DNA of 64,000 bases, taken from the NCBI RefSeq assembly GCF_026011795.1, contig NZ_BRVS01000008.1, forward strand, positions 124,001 through 188,000, given 5' to 3'. Shown here one piece after another: positions 16,452 to 25,011 of the stretch. The notes beneath the pieces are model-generated. The model saw only the letters and a list, made by a program, of their open reading frames with translations, did not search any database and was not told the DNA's origin. Position 1 is the stretch's first letter, and every line of letters starts with the position of its first letter. This DNA comes from Arthrobacter mangrovi (GTDB lineage Bacteria > Actinomycetota > Actinomycetes > Actinomycetales > Micrococcaceae). The position numbers and the translations under genes are program-made.

Positions 16452-17336
16452 TCAGACGTGCGGCACCCGCCGCTCCCCCGCCCCGTGATCGTGGGGACGC
16501 GGCACGACGACCATCGGCACCGGGAGCGCCCGCAGCACCTTCAGCGCCGTGCTTCCCAGGAACAAGCGGTTGTGCTGGGCGAGCCGGCCGGAGCCGATGA
16601 TGACCAGTTCGCCGTCCTCCCAGTCCAGCGAATCGATGGCCTGCTCGATGCTCCGTCCGTGCGCCACCGTCACCGTGGCCGTCCCTTCCAGCAGCTTGGA
16701 GGCCGCCTCGGCCAGCACCGAATTGGCGTGCAGGTGGGCCTGGTGGATGGCCTCGCCGGAGTCCGAGTGCTCATGGGTGTCGAGCGCGACCAGGGAGACC
16801 AGGCGCAGCGGCAGCCCGCGGCGGGAAGCGGCGGACACCGCGACGTCCCGAGCCGCCTGCGCGCCGGGCCGGTCACCGATGAAGGCCGTGAGCCGCGTCA
16901 GAGGTCCCTGGTTCTGGTAGCCGCGCGGGGCAAGTGCCACCGGCACGGGCGAGGCGTGCAGCAGCGCGTTGGCCACGCTGCCGATGGTGAAGCGCTTGAA
17001 GACCCCGGAGGATGCGGCGCCGATGACGATCAGCGCGGCTTCGTCCTCCTGGGCGGTCTTGATCAGGCCCTCGGAGAAGGAGTCGGCGTCCACCACGCGG
17101 AAATCAGCCTCGACGTCGGACGGCACGAGCTTCAGCGCCTGCCGCCGGGCGTTCGTTATCTCCTGTTCGCCGGCCCGGATCCGGCGGCCGCGCGGCTGGA
17201 CCGAGACAAAGGGCGCGTTCTCCGGGACCACGTAGACGATGTCCAGCCCCACTCCCTGGGCGCGGGCGATGGCGACCCCCAGGGCGACGGCATCAGCCCC
17301 GCGCTCATCCGGCTGGTATCCGACGACATAACGCAT
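16452..17336 (-). CDS. Universal stress protein, tandem UspA domains
   Basis: A 294-residue cytoplasmic protein made of two Usp domains (about 1-142 and 150-285). Each has the family's nucleotide-binding ending: a Gly-rich step followed by a conserved Val-Pro-Val, seen as GSVANALLHASPVPVALAP and LGSTALKVLRALPVPMVVVP. Tandem Usp proteins in actinobacteria bind ATP and respond to hypoxia or growth arrest. The C-terminal tail is His/Arg-rich. The ATG has a GAGGGGAG ribosome-binding site. The gene stands alone between rarD (convergent) and gabT. Confidence 0.88.
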   Translation of the reverse strand: MRYVVGYQPDERGADAVALGVAIARAQGVGLDIVYVVPENAPFVSVQPRGRRIRAGEQEITNARRQALKLVPSDVEADFRVVDADSFSEGLIKTAQEDEAALIVIGAASSGVFKRFTIGSVANALLHASPVPVALAPRGYQNQGPLTRLTAFIGDRPGAQAARDVAVSAASRRGLPLRLVSLVALDTHEHSDSGEAIHQAHLHANSVLAEAASKLLEGTATVTVAHGRSIEQAIDSLDWEDGELVIIGSGRLAQHNRLFLGSTALKVLRALPVPMVVVPRPHDHGAGERRVPHV

Positions 17337-17419
17337 GAGTCACTCCCCCTCGCGGCATCTGGTGGAACAGACTCTACCGTCAGGCTGCCGACAAATCATC
17401 AGGTCAGCGGGCAGCCGAA

Positions 17420-17456
17420 AGGGGCAGGCGCACCACGAATCGGTGCCCCTGCCCCT
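17420..17456 (-). terminator. Hairpin downstream of gabT
   Basis: A 15-bp inverted repeat with one mismatch and a seven-base loop (17420-17434 pairing with 17442-17456). It lies just past the gabT stop on the leftward strand and ahead of the stress-protein promoter, so it likely ends gabT transcription. Confidence 0.7.
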
Positions 17457-17507
17457 CGCTATCGCTGCGGTGGACGGTCCGGATCGGGCCGTCCTGCGAA
17501 CCGCCCC

Positions 17508-18893
17508 TTACGCCGCTTCGCGGATGGCCGCCTCCAGCACGTCCAGCGCGTCGGCCAGAAGCTCGTCGCTGATGACCAGCGGCGGGAGCAGCCGGATGAC
17601 GTTTCCGTAGGTGCCGCAGGTCAGGATCACGACGCCGGCCTTCAGGCACGCGTCGGCGATCGCCTTGGTCGCGGCGGGGTTGGGCTCCTTGGTGGTGGCG
17701 GCGGTGCCGGCCTGGACAAACTCCAGGGCCAGCATGGCGCCGCGGCCGCGCACCTCGCCGATGATGCTGTTCGCGCCCAGCTCCTCGGCGAGCCTGCGCA
17801 GCCGGCCCATGACCTGCTCCTCGATGGACCGGGCGCGGGCGTTCAGGTCCTGCTGCTCCATGGACTCGATCGCGGCCAGTGCGGCCGCGCAGGCCACCGG
17901 GTTGCCGCCGTAGGTGCCGCCGAGGCCGCCGGGGTGGACAGCGTCGAGCAGGTCGGCGCGGCCGGTGATCGCGGACAGCGGCATGCCGCCCGCGATGCCC
18001 TTCGCCATCGTGATGATGTCCGGAACGATGCCCTCATGGTCGGAAGCGAACCAGGCGCCGGTGCGGCAGAAGCCCGCCTGGACCTCGTCCGCGATGAAGA
18101 CGACGCCCTTCTCCTTGGCCCAGGCCGCCAGCGCCGGCAGGAAGCCCTCGGCCGGGACGATGAAGCCGCCCTCGCCCTGGATCGGCTCGATCAGGATGGC
18201 AGCGACGTTCTCGGCGCCGATCTGCTTCTCGATCATGGTGATGGCGCGGCGGGCGGCGTCCTCGCCCTTCAGCTCCGCCTCTTCCCGGAACGGGTAGCTC
18301 ATCGGAACCCGGTAGATCTCCGGGGCGAAGGGGCCGAAGCTGCCGGCCGGGCTGGACTTGTAGGGGTTGGCCTTGGCGGTTAGCCCCATGGTCAGGTTGG
18401 TCCGGCCGTGGTAGGCGTGGTCGAAAGCAACGACGGCGGTGCGGCCCGTGGCCACGCGGGCCACCTTCACCGCGTTCTCCACCGCTTCCGCGCCCGAGTT
18501 GAACAGCACCGAACGCTTCTCGTGGTCGCCCGGCGTCAGCTGGGCGAGCTTTTCGGCGACGGCGATGTAGCCCTCGTATGGGCTGACCATGAAGCAGGTG
18601 TGCGTGAAGTGCCCGACCTGCTCCCTGACGGCCTCCGCCACGGCCGGGTCGGAGGCACCGACGCTGGTCACGGCGATGCCGGAACCGAGGTCGATGAAGG
18701 AGTTGCCGTCGACGTCCACGATGATGCCGCCGTCGGCGTCCGCCACGTACACCGGAACGCTGGAGGCCACGCCGCCGGCCACAACCTTCGCCCGGCGGGC
18801 CGCGAGTTCCGCCGACTTCGGGCCCGGGAACTCGCCGGTGATCCTGCGCTTCTGTTCCAGCCGGTAGGTCCGCTGGGTGGTCTGCGTCGTCAT
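17508..18893 (-). CDS. gabT: 4-aminobutyrate-2-oxoglutarate transaminase
   Basis: A 461-residue class III PLP aminotransferase that converts 4-aminobutyrate plus 2-oxoglutarate to succinic semialdehyde plus glutamate. The catalytic Lys lies in TMAKGIAGGMPL near residue 298. Also visible are NSGAEAVENAVKVAR (PLP phosphate binding), FDHAYHGRT, and the IADEVQAGFCRTG strand holding the cofactor-binding Asp. The length fits GabT. ATG 18893 has AAAGG at proper distance; a longer frame upstream is unsupported. Neighbours are an NSS amino-acid transporter with its small subunit and a PucR regulator, so a GABA uptake and catabolism unit is likely. No gabD is present in the window. Confidence 0.9.
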   Translation of the reverse strand: MTTQTTQRTYRLEQKRRITGEFPGPKSAELAARRAKVVAGGVASSVPVYVADADGGIIVDVDGNSFIDLGSGIAVTSVGASDPAVAEAVREQVGHFTHTCFMVSPYEGYIAVAEKLAQLTPGDHEKRSVLFNSGAEAVENAVKVARVATGRTAVVAFDHAYHGRTNLTMGLTAKANPYKSSPAGSFGPFAPEIYRVPMSYPFREEAELKGEDAARRAITMIEKQIGAENVAAILIEPIQGEGGFIVPAEGFLPALAAWAKEKGVVFIADEVQAGFCRTGAWFASDHEGIVPDIITMAKGIAGGMPLSAITGRADLLDAVHPGGLGGTYGGNPVACAAALAAIESMEQQDLNARARSIEEQVMGRLRRLAEELGANSIIGEVRGRGAMLALEFVQAGTAATTKEPNPAATKAIADACLKAGVVILTCGTYGNVIRLLPPLVISDELLADALDVLEAAIREAA

Positions 18894-19101
18894 CAGAGTG
18901 CCTTTCATGCGAGGTTCGGGGTGTATCCGGATGTATCGGCGCACAGCAGGCGGCCGGCGGTGCGGAGACACTGCCGACCTTATGCCCCGGCTCCGGCGCC
19001 GGGCCATGGCCCCTTGCACACAGCCTCACCCGATCCTTGGTGCATTTGTCCAGCGGGCCTTGGTACCGTCCGCGGCACCGGCCGCGGCACCGGCGCCGTG
19101 G

Positions 19102-19239
19102 CTAGAGTTCGGGAGCGTGGTCTTCCGGCATCATCGTGTCGTCTTCGGGGTGGCGCTGCAGGTTCAGCAGGGCGAGCGCCAGCCCGCCCCAGACGGTCAG
19201 GATGGCGATGATCAGCATGATGATCGAGGCTGTGCTCAT
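19102..19239 (-). CDS. metS: MetS-type small subunit of NSS transporter
   Basis: A 45-residue protein consisting of one membrane helix (residues 5-26) and a charged tail, matching the methionine/alanine importer small-subunit family. In Corynebacterium MetPS the small protein is needed for activity of its NSS partner. Its ATG overlaps the stop of the large-subunit gene (ATGA), so the two are translationally coupled. The substrate may not be methionine here, given the gabT neighbour. Confidence 0.85.
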   Translation of the reverse strand: MSTASIIMLIIAILTVWGGLALALLNLQRHPEDDTMMPEDHAPEL

Positions 19240-20813
19240 CGGGCGGCCTCCTTCCGGGTGTTGGCGTCCGCGTCGAGGACGGGATGGTTTGCTGCGGAAC
19301 GTCTGCTCCACGGGATCAGCGACAGGATGAACGCCACCACGATGAGGGCGCCGGCCATGCCCCAGCCGAAGACGCCCACGAACCAGGCAGGCATATCGTT
19401 GTAGCCTTCCTGGATCCTGGCGATCAGCTCGTTGACCAGGATGTAGCCCAGGACAATGGGGGCGACCACGCCTGCCATGATGCGCCATCCGAGGCCCAGC
19501 TTGATCGAGGACGTCTCGTTGACGTGGCCGCCCAGCATGGGCAGGGCACGGAAGCCGTAGGCGAGCATCAGCACTGCAACCAGCGCCGCAGCCATGATGC
19601 CGAAATTGTTGACGAAGGCGTCGGTGACGTCGAGCAGGTTCAGCCCGGTCGTCGTCGGGAACAGCAGAATGGAGAGCACGGCCAGCGGCAGGCCCACGGC
19701 CATGGTCGCCGGCACCCGCTGCAGGCCCAGCTTGTCCTGGACGGCGGCAATGATGACTTCGACGATGCTGATCAGGGAGGTCAGCCCGGCGAACACGAGC
19801 GAACCGAAGAACAGCACGCCCAGCAGGGTCCCCAGCGGGGCCTCGGAAATGATGGTCGGGAAGGCGATGAAGGCCAGGCCGATGCCGCCGGAGCCGGCCA
19901 CCTCGCCAACCGGCGCGCCGGCCGAGTGCGCCATGAAGCCCACGGCCGCAAAAACGCCGATGCCGGCCAGGATTTCGAATCCGGAGTTGGAGAACGCCAC
20001 CACGTAGCCTGAGCCGGTCAGGTCGGTCTTGCGCTTCAGGTAGGAGGCGTAGGTGACCATGATGCCGAACGCCACCGAGAGCGAGAAGAAGATCTGGCCG
20101 AACGCGGCGGCCCAGACCCCGGTGTCCGCCAGCGCGGCCCAGTCCGGCCGGAACAGGGCATCCAGCCCCTCGCCCGCGCCGGGCAGGAACAGCGCCTGCA
20201 CCACCAGCAGCAGGAACATCACCAGCAGCAGCGGCAGGAAGATGATGTTGGCCCGGCCGATGCCCTTCTGCACCCCGGCGGCCAGCACGAACAACACCAC
20301 GGCCCAGACCAGGACGAGCGGGATCAGCACACCGGGGACGAAGTCGAAGCCGATGTTCACGTTCCCGCTCACCTGCAGGAACTCGCCCAGGAAGAAGCCT
20401 TCCGGGTCGTCGCCCCAGGCCTCGGTGACGGAGAAGATCATGTACATCGCGGCCCAGGCGATGATGACCGCGTAATACACGGCGATGACGAAGCAGATGG
20501 CGACCTGCCACCAGCCCAGTCCCTCCGCCCGGGGGTGCAGCCTCCGGTAGGCCAGGGGCGCCGAGCCGCGGAACTTGTGCCCGACCGCGTAGTCAAGGAA
20601 CAGCAGCGGAATACCGGCGGTCAGCAGCGCGACCAGATAGGGGATGATGAAGGCGCCGCCGCCGTTCTCATAGGCGACGTAGGGAAAGCGCCAGATATTG
20701 CCCAGGCCGACGGCGGAACCAATCGCCGCGAGGATGAAGACTTTGCGGGTGGACCAGGTTTCCCTCTTGGGACCGGCCTCGGGCGTCGCTTGGGGGGACG
20801 CGGTGTTACTCAT
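19236..20813 (-). CDS. metP: Sodium-dependent NSS-family amino-acid transporter
   Basis: A 525-residue membrane protein of the neurotransmitter:sodium symporter family. The hallmark first helix, GSAVGLGNIWRFPYVAYENGGG, spans residues about 32-53 and contains the sodium- and substrate-binding backbone. About twelve helices follow. The family imports amino acids with Na+. The MetS-like partner downstream supports a MetP-type two-component transporter. Position beside gabT and a PucR regulator raises GABA as an alternative substrate. ATG 20813 is chosen because it gives the short cytoplasmic N-terminus usual for the family; translation further upstream is unsupported. Confidence 0.88.
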   Translation of the reverse strand: MSNTASPQATPEAGPKRETWSTRKVFILAAIGSAVGLGNIWRFPYVAYENGGGAFIIPYLVALLTAGIPLLFLDYAVGHKFRGSAPLAYRRLHPRAEGLGWWQVAICFVIAVYYAVIIAWAAMYMIFSVTEAWGDDPEGFFLGEFLQVSGNVNIGFDFVPGVLIPLVLVWAVVLFVLAAGVQKGIGRANIIFLPLLLVMFLLLVVQALFLPGAGEGLDALFRPDWAALADTGVWAAAFGQIFFSLSVAFGIMVTYASYLKRKTDLTGSGYVVAFSNSGFEILAGIGVFAAVGFMAHSAGAPVGEVAGSGGIGLAFIAFPTIISEAPLGTLLGVLFFGSLVFAGLTSLISIVEVIIAAVQDKLGLQRVPATMAVGLPLAVLSILLFPTTTGLNLLDVTDAFVNNFGIMAAALVAVLMLAYGFRALPMLGGHVNETSSIKLGLGWRIMAGVVAPIVLGYILVNELIARIQEGYNDMPAWFVGVFGWGMAGALIVVAFILSLIPWSRRSAANHPVLDADANTRKEAAR

Positions 20814-20913
20814 CGGAACCTCATAGTGTTGTCCGCGGGTGATCCCGACCATCTTAGTCAGGCGCCTTACGTCTCCCTTGCACGGCGCAGTGCGGATGCA
20901 CAAAGCCGCCCCG

Positions 20914-20919
20914 TATAGT
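20914..20919 (+). promoter_or_regulatory. -10 element of pucR-family gene, leaderless start
   Basis: TATAGT lies exactly six bases before the ATG, so transcription would begin at or within one base of the start codon. No Shine-Dalgarno sequence is visible. Confidence 0.6.
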
Positions 20920-20925
20920 GGCCTC

Positions 20926-22353
20926 ATGGCTGTCACTCTCGCCAATCTCCTGGCCAGTAAGTCGCTCCACCTGCGGGTTGCCGGCCGAGCCTCCGGCAAC
21001 CCCGACGCCGTCGTAACCTGGGTGGCCACCACCGAGCTGGAGGACCCGCTGCCCTTCCTCAGCGGGGGCGAAGTCGTCCTGACCACCGGCCTGCGGCAGA
21101 AATCCGCCGCGGCGCAGCGCCGCTTCATCACCCGCGTGCACGAGGCCGGCGTGGTCGCCGTCGGCTTTGCCCTGGGCCTGAGCCACAGCAAGATCCCTCC
21201 GGCGGTCCTTGCCGAAGCCGACCGGCTCGACCTGCCGGTCTTCGAGGTCCCCTACGAGACGCCCTTCGTCGCGATCAGCCGGATGGTGGCAGACGCGATT
21301 TCGGCGGACCACTATGGCAAGCTCGAACAGTTGCTGAAGGACCACCAGGCCCTGGCTTCGGCGCTGCTTGGGGGCGGCGGACTTCCAGCCCTATTGCGCA
21401 CACTCGCCACCACGCTGCGCACCGACGTCGTGCTTTCCCAGTACGGCACCCGGGTCTTCGCCTCCTCCAAGAAGCAGCACGCAGGCTGGCACGAGGTGCC
21501 CATCTCCACAGGGATGAAGGACCGCTGCACGCTGGCCCTCGCCGAGCCGTTCGAACGCAACGCGATTGTCGACTACGCGCAGAGCCTGATCAGCCTGGAA
21601 CTGAACAACCAGGCCAAGCACCGCGAACGCGAACGACGGACCAACGGACAGATCCTGCAGGACGTGGTGCGCGGAACCCTGCAGGGCCAGGACGCTGCCC
21701 TGCGGCTGGACAACATCGGCGTCGACACCTCGCTGCGGCAGCAGCTCATCGTGGTGCAGGCCTCCGCGAACCACCGGCGGGCGCTCCGTACGCTGCCGCT
21801 TCCGGCCGGCCTGGAGGGCACCATAACCGGGCTGCTCGAGGACCGGCTGGTCCTCATCCTGCAGGACGCCGAGTCCGCGGAGGAACCCGGCCGCCGGCTC
21901 AGCGAGTACTTCCGCGAGGCGGGCCTGTCCGCCACCGTGGGTGTCGGCGGCGGCTACGCCCAGGCAAACGGCCTGCGCTGGAGCTACTTCGAGGCCAAGG
22001 AGGCGCTCAGCCACGGCCGGCCGCTCAACGTGCCGCAGCGGCTCTCGCTGACCTCGCTGCTGCTGGCCTCCGAGGACGTCCCGCTGGCCGACCTGGCCGC
22101 CGAGGCCCTGGACCCCCTGGTCGCCTTCGACGCCGCGCACGCCGGCCAGCTGATGTCCACGCTGGAGGCCTACCTCGACCTCAACGGCTCCGTCGCCGCG
22201 GTCGCCGATTCCCTTGGCCTGCACCGCAACTCGGTGCGCTACCGGCTGGGCCAGATCGTCGACCTGACCGGCTACGACCCGGCCATCACCGCGGACCGCG
22301 TGCACCTCTGGCTCGCCCTGACCGTTCGGCGGCTGGAGTCCGAAGCCGGCTAA
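20926..22353 (+). CDS. PucR-family transcriptional regulator
   Basis: A 475-residue regulator with an N-terminal PucR ligand-sensing domain (about residues 1-125), a middle GGDEF-like fold (about 280-390) and a C-terminal helix-turn-helix (about 415-475). The latter reads AAVADSLGLHRNSVRYRLGQI, the hallmark of the family. PucR proteins are usually activators of purine or amino-acid catabolic genes; Corynebacterium GabR, a PucR member, activates the GABA genes. This gene diverges from the transporter-metS-gabT set, whose genes it probably controls in response to GABA or a related amino acid. ATG 20926 is supported by a leaderless -10 element. Confidence 0.85.
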   Translation: MAVTLANLLASKSLHLRVAGRASGNPDAVVTWVATTELEDPLPFLSGGEVVLTTGLRQKSAAAQRRFITRVHEAGVVAVGFALGLSHSKIPPAVLAEADRLDLPVFEVPYETPFVAISRMVADAISADHYGKLEQLLKDHQALASALLGGGGLPALLRTLATTLRTDVVLSQYGTRVFASSKKQHAGWHEVPISTGMKDRCTLALAEPFERNAIVDYAQSLISLELNNQAKHRERERRTNGQILQDVVRGTLQGQDAALRLDNIGVDTSLRQQLIVVQASANHRRALRTLPLPAGLEGTITGLLEDRLVLILQDAESAEEPGRRLSEYFREAGLSATVGVGGGYAQANGLRWSYFEAKEALSHGRPLNVPQRLSLTSLLLASEDVPLADLAAEALDPLVAFDAAHAGQLMSTLEAYLDLNGSVAAVADSLGLHRNSVRYRLGQIVDLTGYDPAITADRVHLWLALTVRRLESEAG

Positions 22354-22391
22354 CCCTTGCCATGCGCGCGCCGAGGCACAAGGCTGTGACC

Positions 22392-23012
22392 ATGCACGAA
22401 ACCCACGAATCCCGGACGCATGCCTGGCTCGGCGAGGACGACCCGAAGCGGGCGGACACCGCCACCATCAACCTCGAACCCGAGCGCCTCACCGCGCACG
22501 GCGCAACCCGCACGGCCGGCTACGCCGCCAGCTGGGCCCTGCGCTGTGGCGAGAACTGGATCACCGAGCATTTCGAGATTTCCGTCCACGGCCAAGGCTT
22601 CAGCCGGCACCTGTGGCTGGACCGCGCACCCAACGGAACCTGGAGCGTGCAGACCAAGCAATCAGGCACCGCCGACCTGCCCGAGCCAGGCCTCGCGGAC
22701 CCGCATGTCCTCGACCTCGCCCTCGACTGCGACCTTGAGGCCTGTCCCGCGACCAACACCATGCCGATCCTGCGGCTGGGCGCCGTGCACAACCCGGACG
22801 CCCAGCACACCTTCACCATGGCCATGGTCCACCTGCCCAGCCTGCAGGTCACCGCCTCGGAACAGAACTACAGCAGCGTCCGCACGTACGACGACGACTC
22901 CCGCACCGCCGTCGTCAACTATTCTTCCAACGGGTTCAGCGCGGACCTTGTGGTGGACGCGGATGGCATCGTGATCGATTACCCCGGCCTGGCGAAGCGC
23001 CGCCGCAGCTGA
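22392..23012 (+). CDS. Putative glycolipid-binding family protein (DUF1089)
   Basis: A 206-residue soluble protein. It ends with FSADLVVDADGIVIDYPGLAKR, the characteristic C-terminal strand pair of the putative glycolipid-binding family (PF06475). A central VHLPSLQVTASEQNY segment also fits. The biochemical role of the family is not established beyond structural similarity to lipoprotein-carrier folds. The ATG at 22392 is chosen because an AAGG site precedes it; an in-frame ATG at 22362 would add ten residues. It follows the PucR gene on the same strand but is probably independent of it. Confidence 0.75.
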   Translation: MHETHESRTHAWLGEDDPKRADTATINLEPERLTAHGATRTAGYAASWALRCGENWITEHFEISVHGQGFSRHLWLDRAPNGTWSVQTKQSGTADLPEPGLADPHVLDLALDCDLEACPATNTMPILRLGAVHNPDAQHTFTMAMVHLPSLQVTASEQNYSSVRTYDDDSRTAVVNYSSNGFSADLVVDADGIVIDYPGLAKRRRS

Positions 23013-23179
23013 GCCTCCACGGCCCGCATCGGGGCGGCGCTGACCGGGGCGAGGCGGCCAGGGGGCGGGCACATATGGCTGCTCAGCGGGACACACGCGC
23101 GCCGACGCGTAGGATGGTCTCGGACCTCCAGCCCGCCCTTTTACCGTCCCCTTCTCCCGCCAGCCAAGGAAGCAGCAGC

Positions 23180-23611
23180 ATGCCTGAAATGTTCGTCGAC
23201 AAGTTCCGTTCCCTCGTGCCGAAGTACCTCGGCCGGAAATGGTCCGAAGAGGACGGCATCTCCTACGACGACCTCGAGGGGTTGCTTGGCGAGCACAAGT
23301 TCCCGGTCCCGCAGGCCCTGGTCGAGTTCTACCACGCACTCGGCGGCTGCGAGGACCTCATGGAGGCCCACGACTTCTTCTGGGACCCGGACGAGCTGGA
23401 GATCGAGGACGGCTACCTGCTGTTCCTCGACGAGATGGACGAAGAAGCCAACTGGGGCTTCCGCGAGGAGCACCTGGCGGTGCCGGACCCCATCGTCTGG
23501 ATCCGGACCAACACGAGCAACCAGGGCTGGCAGAGCGAAGACGCCACGTTCAGCGAGTTCGTCTTCGACATGTTCGACTGGGTCTTCAGCGACGAAGAAG
23601 ACGACGACTAA
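23180..23611 (+). CDS. SUKH/SMI1-KNR4-like protein
   Basis: A 143-residue strongly acidic protein. The order of features fits the SMI1/KNR4 (SUKH) fold: a helix with PVPQALVEFYHALGG, then FFWDPDELEIEDGYLLFLDE, then a WGF and DPIVWIR pair. SUKH proteins often act as immunity proteins against secreted nucleases and deaminases, and others are general scaffolds. No toxin lies beside it. The C-terminus is an Asp/Glu run. The ATG at 23180 has AAGGA at suitable spacing. It may be an orphan immunity gene. Confidence 0.6.
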   Translation: MPEMFVDKFRSLVPKYLGRKWSEEDGISYDDLEGLLGEHKFPVPQALVEFYHALGGCEDLMEAHDFFWDPDELEIEDGYLLFLDEMDEEANWGFREEHLAVPDPIVWIRTNTSNQGWQSEDATFSEFVFDMFDWVFSDEEDDD

Positions 23612-24025
23612 GCCGGCCGCGGCATCCCCCTCGGCCGCCGCAGGAGCCGGAGTCCCTGGGTTCCGGGGTGCGGTAGTCGCCTCATCGCCTCGCCCCCGGC
23701 GAACCGATTGGCACGGGGTCTAGCGTCCTGACACCGCGCCGGAATCTGACAGATTTTGGCGCGAACGTGCGGGTTTTCAGCAGCCTCCCCTTGCGCTGAC
23801 CTGCCGTTTCGTCGAACGCACCTGCAGAAAGCCTGCAGTTATCCGCCGCCCGTCTTGGGCGGCTGGCTGAACCTGCCTTTGTCAGCCGGGCCGGCGCGGC
23901 CGGCCGCAGGAGGGGCACCGACCTCATCGGGCCAACACCGTCTGGTCTCTCCTCCACAAGCTGGTCGACCGGCTAGTCGTCCCCACACCGGTCACTCGGG
24001 CAAGCTCACCAGCATTGTCCAGGGC
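23612..24025. other. Non-coding gap, no feature recognised
   Basis: About 410 bp between the SUKH-like gene and the DUF559-type gene. Base composition is uneven, with a lower-GC patch near 23740-23860. No reading frame here has convincing codon use or protein features, and I see no tRNA, repeat array or clear terminator. It probably contains the promoter of the following gene. Confidence 0.5.
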
Positions 24026-24868
24026 ATGGTGTTTGGCATGGAACTGGTTGCGCTGCTTCACTCGTTCGGGGATTCGGCGAGGGTCAAAGACCTGTTGGCG
24101 TCGGGGGTCTCGGAGCGCCAACTGCGCTCGGCATTGGACGCGCAGGTGTTGCTGAGGCCGCGTCGGGGAATCGTTGCGTTGCCCGGGGCCAGACAAGATT
24201 TTCTGGCAGCGAGGATAGCTGGCGGTGTGCTCACCTGCACGTCTGCGGCGCTCCATCACGGGCTCTGGCAGCTCAGACCAGACGAACACGTTCATCTTGC
24301 CTCGGTCCGGAACTGCCGCGAGCGGGAAGTCAGCCACGGGACTATATCTGTCCCTCCAATGCAGCGGCTGCCAGTAGCCGGACTGGTCGATGTCGTGATC
24401 CATGCGCTGCGCTGCCTGCCCGAGGATGACGCTCTGGTCATCGCCGAATCAGCCCTGAAGTCCGGCAACGTGGCACTGGAGGTGCTGAAGCTCCGCCTTC
24501 AGGGGCCACGGAACGGAACCGGCCGCCGGCGGCTTGAGCTCGCGGATGCACGTGCGGATTCGGCTCCGGAGGTCGTTGTCCGTGGAATGCTTCGGCGCGC
24601 GGGACTGGAGTTCAGACACAGAGTCTGGGTGAAGGGCATCGGCGAAGTAGACTTCCTCGTTGATGGCTGGCTGATCATCGAGTTCGACGGCGCGGCCTTC
24701 CATATGGACCGCAAGTCATTCCGGCGCGACCTCCGCCGCAATAATGCTGGCGTGGTCCGCAGCTACGCCACGCTGCGCTTCGTATATGAAGACGTGTTCG
24801 GAAACCCGGCGGGAATGCTCCGGGATATCCAGCAGGCGTTGCAGCGCCGCCCCAGGGGCGTGGCGTGA
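24026..24868 (+). CDS. AbiEi-like N-terminus fused to DUF559 nuclease-fold domain
   Basis: A 280-residue protein. The N-terminal 90 residues include a winged-helix pattern (SGVSERQLRSALDAQVLLRPRRGIVALPG) like the AbiEi antitoxin-type domain. The C-terminal 110 residues carry GIGEVDFLVDGWLIIEFDG, then FHMDRKSFRRDLRRNN. This is the Asp, Glu-x-Asp-Gly and His/Arg-Asp layout of DUF559/Vsr-like PD-(D/E)XK endonuclease folds. Such fusions are frequent in actinobacterial genomes but lack a demonstrated function. Codon use is slightly less GC-biased than neighbours. The start is uncertain: ATG 24026 or 24038, both with poor ribosome-binding sites. Confidence 0.7.
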   Translation: MVFGMELVALLHSFGDSARVKDLLASGVSERQLRSALDAQVLLRPRRGIVALPGARQDFLAARIAGGVLTCTSAALHHGLWQLRPDEHVHLASVRNCREREVSHGTISVPPMQRLPVAGLVDVVIHALRCLPEDDALVIAESALKSGNVALEVLKLRLQGPRNGTGRRRLELADARADSAPEVVVRGMLRRAGLEFRHRVWVKGIGEVDFLVDGWLIIEFDGAAFHMDRKSFRRDLRRNNAGVVRSYATLRFVYEDVFGNPAGMLRDIQQALQRRPRGVA

Positions 24869-25011
24869 GGGCGACGGAAAACAGCATGGTTTCGACGCCG
24901 CCCCCAAAGAACGTGCAGGTCAACGCATTGGGCGCCTGGATAAAGCGCGTCGGTTTCCGCCAAAGTCTGCAGCTTTCCGACGCCGTGCCGCCGCTGGGCG
25001 GTCGTCGGCGG

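Noticed and set aside
16458-18383. A 641-codon open frame on the + strand across the stress-protein and gabT genes
   Set aside because: It crosses two well-supported genes on the other strand and has low-complexity composition typical of GC-rich shadows.
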